Origin: Sphingobacterium sp. SRCM116780
Lineage (GTDB): Bacteria > Bacteroidota > Bacteroidia > Sphingobacteriales > Sphingobacteriaceae
Assembly (NCBI RefSeq): GCF_021442025.1
Contig: NZ_CP090446.1
Location: forward strand, 1,364,001-1,428,000
Direction: 5' to 3'
DNA: 64,000 bases
Part shown: positions 32,122 to 41,504 of the stretch, piece after piece
Layout: the number at the start of each line of letters is the position of its first letter
Position numbering within the stretch: position 1 is the stretch's first letter
Made by a program: the position numbers and the translations under genes
The notes under the pieces: generated by a model
What the model saw: only the letters and a program-made list of their open reading frames with translations
The model's database searches: none
What the model was told of the DNA's origin: nothing

Positions 32122-33645
32122 CTAAAGCGAAGTGAAATTAATCCAATCGCTATGCTCATTGTAATTTAAGAGCGGTTCCGCATCGTTATTGCTGTTTAAT
32201 TGTCCGACAAACATGGATACATCCATCAGCATATGTTGACGGGTTATTTCTGTCATTTTATCATTAAATCCAGCGTTATTGATCGAGAGTACATATTGAA
32301 AACAAACCACCCTAGCGATGATCCGACCTAAAGTAACCATATCGCGTTGCTTCGGTTGATCAGCTAGATTAAAGTTCAACAGTGAAGAGAAGAAAGGTGC
32401 AGCGTACTCTGTTGCCACATTTTTCTTCAAAAATGCAAGCAGGTTTGGTTCTTTACTTTTCCGCATCAGTTTCGCAATAGCCTCTGCAATTTGCGTATAG
32501 AGCATTTCATTGGATCCTTCAAAAATTTGAAAAGGTCGGCTATCCACCACACCTCGACCTGCAATATGATCTAAACGATAGCCATTGGCTCCTGATAACT
32601 GTAGGCATATTTGAGCTGCCTCTTGCATCAAATCTGTCACCAAAGCTTTGATACTATTGGCATCCACAGCATGACCGGAAAGGTCGTTGTGGATAGAACT
32701 GATTGAGCAGCTGTAGGAACACATGGCTGAACATATCGTGTAAGCTGCTTGAAGACGAGATAATTGAAATTTCACCGAGTCCATTTCGTTTAATCGCAGA
32801 CCTGCAACACGTCTAGTCTCACAATGTTGTAACGATTCGTCCAACATGCGTTTGATGAATCCCATGCCCATCCCTGGAAACTGAAGTCGGCTTCGGTGTA
32901 AGGTATCCAACATCAGTTTGATGCCCGTACTTTCTGGGGTCAATCTATGATCTGTCGGTACGGTGATATCAATATTGTTGATTCCATAAGGGATCGCATA
33001 TAAACCTAGACTGTTGTAATGTTGTTGCACATCAATTTTTTGTTCTTCTTGTCCATTATCTGTTAAGAAGAAATCAATATCCCTGGTCAGTTCGCCATTT
33101 TCATTTTTTTTGCGTGCCGTAACAAGCCAATAATTGGCTGCACCTGTTAAACCTTGCCAATGTTTTTGACCTTTAATCTGATAGCTGTCAGCTTGCTGTT
33201 CATAAGCCGTACGCATATTCAGGGCATCGCTACCATAGCCTGGCTCGGTGATCATCAGTCCACCCATGGCTTGCTGTTTTAAGAACTGCTTGAACACCTG
33301 TGCCTGAACAGCAGGATGACCATATTTAGCAAATGGCTCTAAAAATAAAGCAATGTTAATACCGAACGTAAGCGAAAGCGATAAAGATTCATAAGAAGCC
33401 GCTGCAAGAACACTTAAGCATTCCTTGACCTGTACACCTCGACCGCCATAGTTTTCTGGAATAGCAACCGAAAGGGGATTCATATCCATAATCTCCTTCA
33501 TAAATGAAGGGGGGAGACCTCGCGTTAAACTGAGTGTATTATAGTCGTATTCGGAATTAAATAGACTAGACAATCGCTCCTTGAAAGAGGAAATGTACGT
33601 ATCGAAATCTTGGATCATACTGGGTTGTTCTAAAAGGTTAAGCAT
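32122..33645 (-). CDS. Acyl-CoA dehydrogenase-family flavoprotein
   Basis: 507 aa. The ACAD N-domain (IPENYGGRGVQVKECLSVLA), middle domain with the FAD/substrate segment MITEPGYGSDALNMRT, and the C-terminal helical domain with HRSRLQFPGMGMGFIKRML and RPFQIFEGSNEMLYTQIAE are all present. An extra C-terminal tail of about 110 residues is longer than in standard ACADs. It oxidises acyl-CoA or a carrier-bound acyl group with FAD. An AraC-type gene lies upstream on the same strand. Substrate unknown. Confidence 0.88.
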   Translation of the reverse strand: MLNLLEQPSMIQDFDTYISSFKERLSSLFNSEYDYNTLSLTRGLPPSFMKEIMDMNPLSVAIPENYGGRGVQVKECLSVLAAASYESLSLSLTFGINIALFLEPFAKYGHPAVQAQVFKQFLKQQAMGGLMITEPGYGSDALNMRTAYEQQADSYQIKGQKHWQGLTGAANYWLVTARKKNENGELTRDIDFFLTDNGQEEQKIDVQQHYNSLGLYAIPYGINNIDITVPTDHRLTPESTGIKLMLDTLHRSRLQFPGMGMGFIKRMLDESLQHCETRRVAGLRLNEMDSVKFQLSRLQAAYTICSAMCSYSCSISSIHNDLSGHAVDANSIKALVTDLMQEAAQICLQLSGANGYRLDHIAGRGVVDSRPFQIFEGSNEMLYTQIAEAIAKLMRKSKEPNLLAFLKKNVATEYAAPFFSSLLNFNLADQPKQRDMVTLGRIIARVVCFQYVLSINNAGFNDKMTEITRQHMLMDVSMFVGQLNSNNDAEPLLNYNEHSDWINFTSL

Positions 33646-33928
33646 CTTAACATATCGTATTAAATGATGAACAATTACAAAAGCATTGATGCAGATACGA
33701 TTCTTGTACCTTGTTTCTTACCTGTTCAGCGGACAAGTAACAGCTATGAGCACATACTGTATTCGCTGCTGTTATAGAGCAGCAGATTTTTGCTATAGCA
33801 TCAAGCTGTTTGAAAACGGGCTGTATATTCACAATTGCTTTTTACAAAAATAACCCCTATGCATGTATTCTTCTTGTTTGATTTCGTATAAAGACTAGGA
33901 CAAATCGTGCATATGCTATTATCGCCTA

Positions 33929-34810
33929 TTATGATTTATGTCGAAAAGATGTTGGTGACATACCGACAATTTTCTTAAAGATACGGGAAAAATAGGACGG
34001 ATCGGAAAAATCCAGTTCATAACAGATGTCGGCAATACTTTTGGTGGATTCGAACAAGAGTAATTGACTGTGCATAATGGCTACTTCGAGAATGACCTCT
34101 TTGGATGATTTTTTAAAAGTAGAAGATACACAGCGGTTGAGGTAGTTGGTCGATACAGCAAGTTTATCAGCGTAAAATCCGATATTTTTCTCTTTTTTGA
34201 AATTCTTATGTACGAGTTGTTTAAACATAATCGCGATCTCTTGTCGCCGATCGAGCATCTTGTTGGATGCTGAAAGCTTGATAATTTTCGATAACAACGA
34301 TTTTAAAAGACTTTCATACAGCTCTTTGTAGGGATTTGAAGTATGTAATTCTTTATATAAAAGTCGAAGCAACGGATGCAGATCCTGACTATCTTCAAGC
34401 GATAAATTGAGAAGAGGGGAAATGGTGAAAATATTTAAAATCTCCTGTTCTCGAAAGATAGAAGTCATCGCGCCGTCTTTGACCAGTACACAATGTCCTT
34501 TAGATGATTTATCGACAGATTTAATCGCGGAGATATTACCATAGTTACTCATCAAGATGGCTGGTGCTTTAACCACATAGACATCCGAACCAATTTGATG
34601 TTCAAAATAGCCTTCAGTGATATGGACCAGTAAATTGTAACCAAGAAAAATAGGAGGGATTGGAATCTTAATATAAGGGGCAATTTCACTAAGGCGAAAG
34701 ATCTTGACAGGAGATTGCGTATATTTCAGATGGCTCAAACTTCCGGACATAAACCGTTCTACAAACTCGTCTGCATTTACTTGTTTTTCCATAGTTGATT
34801 TCGATTGCAT
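33929..34810 (-). CDS. AraC-family transcriptional regulator
   Basis: 293 aa. The C-terminal double HTH spans about 195-292: NIGFYADKLAVSTNYLNRCV and SIADICYELDFSDPSYFSRI with FKKIVGMSPTSFR. The N-terminal half is a cupin-like sensor region. A possible internal start is at residue 7. It lies about 280 bp upstream of the acyl-CoA dehydrogenase on the same strand, so it may regulate that gene. Confidence 0.9.
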   Translation of the reverse strand: MQSKSTMEKQVNADEFVERFMSGSLSHLKYTQSPVKIFRLSEIAPYIKIPIPPIFLGYNLLVHITEGYFEHQIGSDVYVVKAPAILMSNYGNISAIKSVDKSSKGHCVLVKDGAMTSIFREQEILNIFTISPLLNLSLEDSQDLHPLLRLLYKELHTSNPYKELYESLLKSLLSKIIKLSASNKMLDRRQEIAIMFKQLVHKNFKKEKNIGFYADKLAVSTNYLNRCVSSTFKKSSKEVILEVAIMHSQLLLFESTKSIADICYELDFSDPSYFSRIFKKIVGMSPTSFRHKS

Positions 34811-34864
34811 TGTCCTAATAAAAGCTTGTTAAGATTCCTGTATTTTTCCCGATGTCCTATCCAC

Positions 34865-35389
34865 CTATTCTATCCATGAATCGGTATGCTTATTTCTTTT
34901 TAAAATAAGCTTTTCGGTCGCCAAATTGTTTTCAATTCCAATAAAATAACGAACAAATCCAAATTTTTCCAAGAGTTTTCTTGATGCCTGGTTTTCAGGA
35001 TGAATGATGCCAATGACAGCTTTCGTTGTGTCAATAGCTGTTGCTAAATCAAGCAAATGTGTACAAATCATCGTGCCATAGCCTTTTCTCCAATAATCTA
35101 CTTGTAGCAAATAGCCAATTTCAAAAACCGCAGGGTTATGCCGATACGGAACCAGTTTGCAGTCTCCAATAATTTGTTGTGTTTCGTTATCCCAGATCTG
35201 AAAATATCCCAAGAACTCATCGGCATGATTGATATCCAAAATAGAGGCAAATTTCTTTTTAGCTTCTGCGTTCGATAGACCGTTACCCGTGATGTATTTC
35301 ATCACGCGATCATCCTGAACCATTTCAAAATATTCCGGATAATCAGCCGCTTCGTATTTTTTGAATCTGAATTTTTGTCCCATGTCCAT
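34865..35389 (-). CDS. GNAT acetyltransferase, RimJ/RimL-like
   Basis: 174 aa from ATG 35387-35389 (another ATG two codons on). Acetyltransf_3 pattern: RFKKYEAADYPEYFEMVQDD, then IGYLLQVDYWRKGYGTMICT (acetyl-CoA binding motif with WRKGYGT) and HPENQASRKLLEKFGFVR (motif B). Substrate unknown. It precedes the AraC-type gene by about 55 bp on the same strand. Confidence 0.87.
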   Translation of the reverse strand: MDMGQKFRFKKYEAADYPEYFEMVQDDRVMKYITGNGLSNAEAKKKFASILDINHADEFLGYFQIWDNETQQIIGDCKLVPYRHNPAVFEIGYLLQVDYWRKGYGTMICTHLLDLATAIDTTKAVIGIIHPENQASRKLLEKFGFVRYFIGIENNLATEKLILKRNKHTDSWIE

Positions 35390-35665
35390 CAAATCTAGTA
35401 AAAAATATCTCCTTTAATTCATGGATTTCCATGATATCTTTTCATGCTACGCATCTTTTCCTGTTTTATAAGTGGTATTATCGTCGAGGATTGATCAGTT
35501 ACAGCTTTATCGCTATCGTGCTTATCAAGATCATTGCCTGAGTTGTTGAACGATCTTTATAATGAAAATTCTTTATACATATCAAACTTGATAAAGACTA
35601 GAAATTGATTCATTACCAGAGTCCGATTTTAAAATAGAATTACTGGAGAAATTCGTTTCAAATGG
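35390..35665. other. Intergenic region left of the IS3 element
   Basis: No gene or clear signal seen; it ends at the IS3-family left inverted repeat. Confidence 0.3.
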
Positions 35666-35721
35666 TGTCTATTCCTAAATTACCCTTACACAAATCGGAG
35701 TAATTATTAATTTTATATAAT

Positions 35722-36105
35722 ATGGAAACACCGAGAAAAGGGAAACATACAGGAGCCCCTGTTACCTACGAATCATCTTTTAAGATTGCAGTTGCCAGAG
35801 AATACCTTGAGGGCAATCTGAGCCAGTCACAGCTTGGGCGTAAACATGGACTTAAGAGTGGCGAGGTGGTTCGCTATTTTGTCAACTGGTACAAAAAGAA
35901 CATCGCCCAAATCCATTCAGGCCTTATTTCACCTGACAGCGAGCTGCCGCCTTTAGCATCCAGCAGTCCTGATGAGCAGCTTCAGGAGGAACTCCGGCTT
36001 GCCAGGCTGAAGATTACCGCCCTTGAGATGATGATCCATATTGCAGAGCAGGAGCTGGATATCGATATCCGAAAAAAGTCTGGTACCAAACCGCCAGTAA
36101 AATGA
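35722..36105 (+). CDS. IS3-family transposase OrfA (HTH protein)
   Basis: 127 aa. N-terminal HTH of the transposase-8/IS911 type (YESSFKIAVAREYLEGNLSQ, QLGRKHGLKSGEVVRYFVNW), then a leucine-rich helical region (EELRLARLKITALEMMIHIA). It binds the IS ends and regulates transposition. Its stop overlaps the orfB start as ATGA, so coupling rather than frameshifting is expected to give OrfB. Confidence 0.92.
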   Translation: METPRKGKHTGAPVTYESSFKIAVAREYLEGNLSQSQLGRKHGLKSGEVVRYFVNWYKKNIAQIHSGLISPDSELPPLASSSPDEQLQEELRLARLKITALEMMIHIAEQELDIDIRKKSGTKPPVK

Positions 36106-36977
36106 AGGAGATATTTATCAATATTCCCCTGAGTACCATTTGCTCGCTGTTTGGCAGAACAAGACAGTCCTGGTATGAAATGAACGCCAGAAGGGACGTT
36201 TCGGTGATTCAGGATGGAATGATACTAGAATGGGTCCGGGAAATCAGATCAGTGCTTCCGCGTACAGGATGCGTAAAGCTTCTTCATATGCTGCAGCAGA
36301 ACCTCAAAGCGCATCATATTACCATCGGAAGGGATGCTTTTTCCAGGCTGATCAGGGACAATGGCATGCTGATCTATCCCAAAAGGAGATATGTGACCAC
36401 CACGATGTCCTACCATCATTACAGGAAATGGCCGGATATGATCAGCCGGGCAAAGCCCCTGATGGCCGAGCAGGTCTGGGTAAGCGATATTACCTATCTG
36501 CGGACAGGCACGGGATTTATCTACCTTTTTCTGATCACAGATGCCTATTCCAGAAAGATCGTAGGCTACCATCTCAGCCAGTCACTAAAAGCTTCCGGAT
36601 GCCTATCGGCACTCCAAAAGGCTATAAACGGCAGGGAATATAAGCAAAGGCCGCTGATCCACCACTCGGACAGGGGGATACAGTACTGCTGTGATGCCTA
36701 TGTGGAACTATTGCAGAGAAACCATATCCAGATCAGTATGACTCAATCCGGATCACCCTATGATAATGCAATTGCCGAAAGGGTAAACGGTATACTGAAA
36801 ACAGAATTTGAGCTCTATAACACCTTTGAGTCCTATTCAATGGCTATTGAACCGGTGTGCAGAGCGATAGAAAGATACAATAATGTCAGACCGCACATGA
36901 GCTGTAAAATGATGACACCGGCGCAAAGACATAGTCAGGAAATCACTAAAACAAGAAACAGTACAACCCGATTGTAA
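36102..36977 (+). CDS. IS3-family transposase OrfB (DDE integrase)
   Basis: 291 aa. An HTH_21-like N-terminus, then the rve integrase core with the DDE triad: D in WVSDITYL, D in HHSDRGIQY and E in AIAERVNGILKTEF. Intact, so the element is probably active. The gene ends inside the first of four TGTAAGG repeats at the right end of the IS. Confidence 0.95.
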   Translation: MKEIFINIPLSTICSLFGRTRQSWYEMNARRDVSVIQDGMILEWVREIRSVLPRTGCVKLLHMLQQNLKAHHITIGRDAFSRLIRDNGMLIYPKRRYVTTTMSYHHYRKWPDMISRAKPLMAEQVWVSDITYLRTGTGFIYLFLITDAYSRKIVGYHLSQSLKASGCLSALQKAINGREYKQRPLIHHSDRGIQYCCDAYVELLQRNHIQISMTQSGSPYDNAIAERVNGILKTEFELYNTFESYSMAIEPVCRAIERYNNVRPHMSCKMMTPAQRHSQEITKTRNSTTRL

Positions 36978-37094
36978 GGGTATACACGGACAAAGAAAAA
37001 ACAATGTAAGGATATATCCGTATAACTTTTTATAATTGTAAGGATTTAACCGTTTAACTATCCGAATGCTGTAAGGATAATTCAGGATAAGACA
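36973..37094. repeat. Four TGTAAGG subterminal repeats at the IS3 right end
   Basis: TGTAAGG occurs at 36973, 37005, 37037 and 37070 (spacings 32, 32, 33), the last one inside the terminal inverted repeat. The left end has only one inverted copy (35684-35690). They are probably extra OrfA binding sites. Confidence 0.75.
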
Positions 37095-37151
37095 TGGTAT
37101 TTAACTGGTAAAATAGTAGGGAGCTGGTTCGTACCTCAAACGTACCTTGTT

Positions 37152-37185
37152 CGTACCTCGTTCGAACAAAAGCGAATGAGGTACG
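37152..37185. repeat. Hairpin with GTACCT repeats
   Basis: Stem CGTACCTCGTTCG / CGAATGAGGTACG (one wobble) with an 8-nt loop, preceded by two more CGTACCT copies at 37131-37148. No T run. Role unknown. The rest of 37095-37506 shows nothing recognisable. Confidence 0.55.
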
Positions 37186-37506
37186 GTTGAAACACGCATG
37201 AGCTACGTTTTAGACATGAGTTATTTTACTAGTTGATATTCTGTCTTGCGCGTTTCTAACTAATGAGATTGTCTTCATGCATTAAAATATGGTCTTGCAA
37301 GCAATAAGGTCAACAACAATTTAATATGGAACGCTGACAGCAGTATTCAATACTGTATTTTTCAATATGTAAAGCTATCAACGAAGGAGTGCTCTGAGCT
37401 TGAGCAAGCGGATAATTGTTTTGTTTTTAGGATCGCCTATTTGATAATAGGTTTTTTTGGAAAAAAGCGATACAAAGCAAGTATTTTGACCAACGACTAT
37501 CTTAAT

Positions 37507-37893
37507 CTACGGACGCAATTTCAAATATTCGCGCACAATGGGTAGATCGGCTTCTGCCCAGTCGTAGTCCAGTAGTGCTGTCTGATCTACCCATAACGTT
37601 TGTGCATGTTCTAATGCTTGGATATCTCCAGAGATCAATGTGCAGATAAAAGGATGGAGGCAGAGGGAAAAATCAGGATAATGATGCTCAACCATAGACA
37701 GACCTTTTTCAACCTGAATGGTCACGTTAAGTTCTTCCATGATCTCACGCGCTAAACAGGCTTTCATGGATTCGCCTTGTTCGATTTTTCCTCCCGGGAA
37801 TTCCCATTTTAACGGCAATAGCATAGCTGCTGATCGTTGACAGATCAGCACTTTTCCTTGATGTTCGATAATGGCGCAGGTTACTTGTAGCAT
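37507..37893 (-). CDS. Nudix hydrolase, MutT-like (8-oxo-dGTP diphosphatase type)
   Basis: 128 aa, the size of MutT. The Nudix box is complete: GGKIEQGESMKACLAREIME followed by ELNV (Gx5Ex7REUxEExGU, about residues 34-57, REIMEE catalytic). ICQRSAAMLLPLKWEFPGG precedes it as in MutT. It hydrolyses oxidised nucleoside triphosphates or related compounds. Monocistronic; start ATG 37891-37893. Confidence 0.87.
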   Translation of the reverse strand: MLQVTCAIIEHQGKVLICQRSAAMLLPLKWEFPGGKIEQGESMKACLAREIMEELNVTIQVEKGLSMVEHHYPDFSLCLHPFICTLISGDIQALEHAQTLWVDQTALLDYDWAEADLPIVREYLKLRP

Positions 37894-38081
37894 CGTGTTT
37901 TAAAGATAAAATTAAATTATGGAAAATCGTAATTGAACTAGTCTCTAGTATTTCTCCAGCTTCCTATGAGATAAGTTGAATAAAAGGAGATGATACAAAT
38001 TGATGTTTCATTGATACAAAAATGATGACGATTATAAAAATGTTTATTCAAATTCGTGTATTGATTCAATTAGGATAACAG

Positions 38082-40121
38082 ATGGTAGCTAGCAAATCGA
38101 ATTTCTTTTTCTTTATTTTTTCTTTTTTCATACTTGGAATTGGTTTTCTCAACTTGGGATGCCGTGTTCTTCCTGATCAAAATCATGAGTGGTCAAAAGT
38201 GGATAGTAGCAATCAGGGTCTATTTCAAGCAGATCCTACCGTATTTTACCATGATGGCTATTATTATTTATATGGAACAAATGGTGATCAGGATACTATA
38301 TTAGGATTCAAAGTTTACCGATCGCAAGATCTTGCGCATTGGGAAGGGCCAGTTGGTGTAAATAATGGTTTTGTGCTTCGTAAGGGTGATTCGTTTGGAA
38401 CAACTGGCTTTTGGGCGCCGCAGGTCTGGTACGAAAAGGGTAAATTCTACATGGCCTATACCGCAAATGAAAATATCGCCATTGCTACCAGCGATTCTCC
38501 AATTGGACCTTTTAAACAAACAACATCCAAACCCCTAATTAATACAGGAAAACAGATTGATCCGTTTGTCTTTACAGACAGCAATGGGAAGAAATACCTC
38601 TATCATGTTCGATTAGATAAGGGAAATCGAATAGTTGTTGCTGAATTAAAAGCTGATTATTCAGGCATCAAAGAAGAGACATTAAAAGAATGTCTTCATG
38701 CGAGTTTGCCTTGGGAAAATACAGCACAAGCATCATGGCCAGTTGTTGAAGGGCCAACAGTACTCTTGAAAGACAACAAATATTACTTATTTTATTCTGC
38801 CAACGATTTTAGAAATCCAGATTATGCCGTGGGAGTAGCCGTTGCAGATAACGTATACGGCCCTTGGAAAAGAATAGGCACACAACCACTATTGAGTAAA
38901 GCAAACAGCAAATGGTCAGGAACTGGACATGGAGATGTATTTAAAAAAGACAATCAGTGGTATTATGTGTGTCATACTCATTATTCAGAAAATAAAGTCG
39001 CGCCACGACGATCAGCAATTGTACCTTTCCATTTTGACAAACAAAAGGATGGAGTTTCCGTACCTGTATTTGATGGTAACAAGTTTAGTTTGATAAAAAC
39101 CGATACCAATAAGAATAGCGCATACGCTACGGATGTAGCTTTCGGAGATCCCTTTATCCTCTACGATCGTAAATCCGATACCTATTATTTATATGGTACC
39201 GGAGGAACAGCGAATGGATTTATGGCTTATAGTTCTAAAGATTTAAAGAACTGGAAAAAAGAAAGGAAAGTATATGATGGCAATCAGCCCAAAGCTTGGG
39301 GGATAAAAGATTTTTGGGCACCAGAAGTGTATCAGGTAAACAACAAATACTATATCTACTACAGCGCACATTGGAAGGAGAACCCTAATCAGGAACAAGA
39401 AAACTATCGGATAGGAGTAGCTGTAGCCGATCATCCTTTAGGTCCGTTTATCGATATAACGGGATCGCCTATATTCGATCCAGGGTATCCGATTATTGAC
39501 GCCAATGTATTCCGAGATGAAGATCATCGAAACTATTTGTTTTTTTCGAGATGTTGTTATGAACATCCAGTGGAGTCCGAGATCGCTACATGGGCAAAAA
39601 AGAAACTAGGATATAAAGCTATTGAAGAGAGCTGGGTGTATGGCGTAGAGCTGGACAGCAGTTTAAGCAAAGTAATCGGAGCACCTAAACTGTTGATCAA
39701 GCCCCCACAATCGATGAACGATGATCAATCAGAATGGGAGAGTCGTTCTGTCACTTCAGGTGAGATCAATAGAAGATGGACGGAAGGATCATTTTTAATC
39801 AAAGAAAATGATCGCTATTACATGATGTATTCTGCTAATTATTTTGCTGGTGAGAATTATGCTGTAGGTTATGCTACGGCAAATGCACCTTTGGGAAAAT
39901 ATCGTAAATCTGCTAGCAACCCAATATTGGAAAAGAATACCGACAAAGGAGGAATGCTATCGGGTACTGGACACAATAGTCTTTTTAGAGATCGGAATGG
40001 GAAACTATTGTGTGTTTATCATGGTCGAACAACAAAAACGGGTGATGAGCGGATTGTTTTCATCTCTGAGGTTAGTTTTGATGCAAACAATGAATTGAAA
40101 ATCGCTACGCCGATAAAATAG
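38082..40121 (+). CDS. Lipoprotein with two GH43-family beta-propeller domains
   Basis: 679 aa. The lipobox LNLGC (C27) indicates surface or periplasmic anchoring. Two GH43-like five-bladed propellers follow one another: about 45-330 (FQADPTVFYHDGYYYLYGT, GFWAPQVWY, WPVVEGPTVLL, GTGHGDVF) and about 352-675 (FGDPFILYDRKSDTYYLYGT, DFWAPEVYQ, TEGSFLIKENDRYYMMYSAN, GTGHNSLFRD). Each shows the catalytic-type Asp (ADPT/GDPF) and Glu (VEGP/TEGS). Activity is probably arabinosidase, xylosidase or galactosidase on plant glycans. No SusCD partner lies next to it. Its last codons and 3' flank are copied at 42738-42881. Confidence 0.88.
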   Translation: MVASKSNFFFFIFSFFILGIGFLNLGCRVLPDQNHEWSKVDSSNQGLFQADPTVFYHDGYYYLYGTNGDQDTILGFKVYRSQDLAHWEGPVGVNNGFVLRKGDSFGTTGFWAPQVWYEKGKFYMAYTANENIAIATSDSPIGPFKQTTSKPLINTGKQIDPFVFTDSNGKKYLYHVRLDKGNRIVVAELKADYSGIKEETLKECLHASLPWENTAQASWPVVEGPTVLLKDNKYYLFYSANDFRNPDYAVGVAVADNVYGPWKRIGTQPLLSKANSKWSGTGHGDVFKKDNQWYYVCHTHYSENKVAPRRSAIVPFHFDKQKDGVSVPVFDGNKFSLIKTDTNKNSAYATDVAFGDPFILYDRKSDTYYLYGTGGTANGFMAYSSKDLKNWKKERKVYDGNQPKAWGIKDFWAPEVYQVNNKYYIYYSAHWKENPNQEQENYRIGVAVADHPLGPFIDITGSPIFDPGYPIIDANVFRDEDHRNYLFFSRCCYEHPVESEIATWAKKKLGYKAIEESWVYGVELDSSLSKVIGAPKLLIKPPQSMNDDQSEWESRSVTSGEINRRWTEGSFLIKENDRYYMMYSANYFAGENYAVGYATANAPLGKYRKSASNPILEKNTDKGGMLSGTGHNSLFRDRNGKLLCVYHGRTTKTGDERIVFISEVSFDANNELKIATPIK

Positions 40122-40187
40122 ATGTGCTGTTTCTCTGTAATGCAAATTTAAGAAAGGATAATTCTCCACGCTTTAAATAACCCTCAT

Positions 40188-40358
40188 CTGGTTTAAGTGT
40201 TCGCTTTTTCAGCGGTCACTTAAATCCAATATAGAAACCAAGACTCTGTCTGGAAATGAAGCAAAACTCGTCCCTATAACATTTATGTCGTGCTGTATTT
40301 CGGTCTGGAGACCTGTGGTTAAAAGGGATTTAAGTGACCCTCCGGAACAATAAACCAG
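40188..40358. repeat. RAYT-type repeat unit A (171 bp)
   Basis: Complete unit with left hairpin AAGTG/CACTT, core GACTCTGTCTGG, palindrome GGTCTGGAGACC and right hairpin AAGTG/CAATA, 66 bp after the GH43 stop. Confidence 0.9.
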
Positions 40359-40387
40359 AGAAAGATTAAAAGCTTATCCTCACATAA

Positions 40388-40558
40388 CTGGTTTAAGTGT
40401 TCGCTTTTTCAGCGGCCACTTAAATCTAATATAAAAAGTAAGACTCTGTCTGGAAATAGAATAGAACTCGTCCCTATAACATTTATGTTGTGCTATATTT
40501 CGGTCTGGAGACCTAAGGTTAAAAGAGATTTAAGTGACCCTCTGGAACAATAAACCAG
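40388..40558. repeat. RAYT-type repeat unit B (171 bp)
   Basis: Same layout and length as unit A, 29 bp further on; its core is close to that of unit A (AACTCGTCCCTATAACATT in both). Confidence 0.9.
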
Positions 40559-40622
40559 TGGAGGTGTTGTATCTCTTGGTGATGAAAATTTAATAAAGGA
40601 ATTTTCCACTCTTTAATAATAC

Positions 40623-40630
40623 TATATTTG
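40623..40630 (+). promoter_or_regulatory. Promoter -7 box for the AraC-type gene
   Basis: TATATTTG matches TANNTTTG perfectly, 23 bp before the ATG at 40654. No clear -33 TTTG. Confidence 0.55.
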
Positions 40631-40653
40631 CATAAACAGTTTTCAGGATCAAC

Positions 40654-41427
40654 ATGAATTTTCAAGACATCATACCAGATCAAACTATTGCTCTTTTCGT
40701 GAAAAACATTTGGGTATTTGAAGGAGGTGATGAAAATGCAAAAACAAGGTTGCCGTTTTTCGCTGACGGCTATCCTGGACTGCTGTTTCAACAGGCGGAA
40801 AATGGATTGATTATATATCCGCACAATAAAGAGATGCCCACCATTTTTCTCTATGGACAAACCATTAAACCTATTGAACTGGAGCTTTCTGGACCGTATC
40901 TGATCCTTATTTTTCAGTTGTATCCCTTTGTCTTACGGACCTTTTTTGATGTTGATCCTCAAAGTATCAATGATAACTGTTATTATTTGGATGATAGTCT
41001 AGGTTCAAATATTACGGAACTCAACAAACGACTTTTAGCTGATCAGACGATAGAACAACGAGTGAAGATCATATCTGATTTATTGCTTTTCTATTTTGAA
41101 CGGAAAAAACAAAATCTTGATTTTAAAATCCGTCAGGCCATTGAGCTTATTATCGTAAGCAAAGGGCAGCAGAGCATGCAAGCGATTGCCAAAGAAACAG
41201 ATCTTCATGTCCGTACATTTGAACGTAGATTTCTTACTGAGACGGGTTTAGCACCAAAACAGTTCGCCAAAATCATCCAGTTTCAGGCATCCTTAAAACA
41301 ACTTACTGTAAAAGACTACAGCAGATTGACCGATATTGTTTATGAGAATGGATTTTCTGATCAATCTCATTTTATACGCGTATTCAAAGCCTTTACAGGG
41401 AAAACACCAAAAAATTTTACACAATAA
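40654..41427 (+). CDS. AraC-family transcriptional regulator
   Basis: 257 aa. An N-terminal DUF6597-like sensor region (MNFQDIIPDQTIALFVKNIW, FFADGYPGLLFQ) and a C-terminal AraC HTH at about 160-256 (SMQAIAKETDLHVRTFERRF, LTDIVYENGFSDQSHFIRVF, FTGKTPKNF). It heads a three-gene unit with an NAD(P)-binding protein and a DUF1772 protein, which it probably controls. Confidence 0.9.
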   Translation: MNFQDIIPDQTIALFVKNIWVFEGGDENAKTRLPFFADGYPGLLFQQAENGLIIYPHNKEMPTIFLYGQTIKPIELELSGPYLILIFQLYPFVLRTFFDVDPQSINDNCYYLDDSLGSNITELNKRLLADQTIEQRVKIISDLLLFYFERKKQNLDFKIRQAIELIIVSKGQQSMQAIAKETDLHVRTFERRFLTETGLAPKQFAKIIQFQASLKQLTVKDYSRLTDIVYENGFSDQSHFIRVFKAFTGKTPKNFTQ

Positions 41428-41504
41428 TCCTGCTGTCGTTTTTATTCTATTTTTTAAAGAGCAGACATTGCAATTTTGTCTTATTAAACTTTAAACAGGA
41501 GAAA

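Larger units (their letters stand above)
35666..37094 (+). mobile_element. IS3-family insertion sequence (1429 bp)
   Basis: Imperfect terminal inverted repeats: left TGTCTATTCCTAAATTACCC..., right, read inverted, TGTCTTATCCTGAATTATCC..., about 26 of 33 positions identical. They are flanked by TGG on both sides (35663-35665 and 37095-37097), the 3-bp duplication usual for IS3. It contains orfA and orfB in good order. Base composition and codon use are visibly more GC-rich than neighbours, suggesting recent acquisition. Confidence 0.92.

Noticed and set aside
33647..33832. 61-residue Cys-rich frame before the acyl-CoA dehydrogenase gene
   Set aside because: GTG start only, no recognisable pattern, and it fills the gene's leader region. 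No support beyond an open frame.
36230..36643. 137-codon plus-strand frame inside IS3 orfB and the opposite frame 36249-36572
   Set aside because: Both lie within the DDE transposase in other frames; the high GC content of the IS creates long chance frames.
36973..37094. Iteron-type replication origin
   Set aside because: The TGTAAGG repeats lie inside the IS3 element, and the last one is part of the terminal inverted repeat; no replication gene is near.
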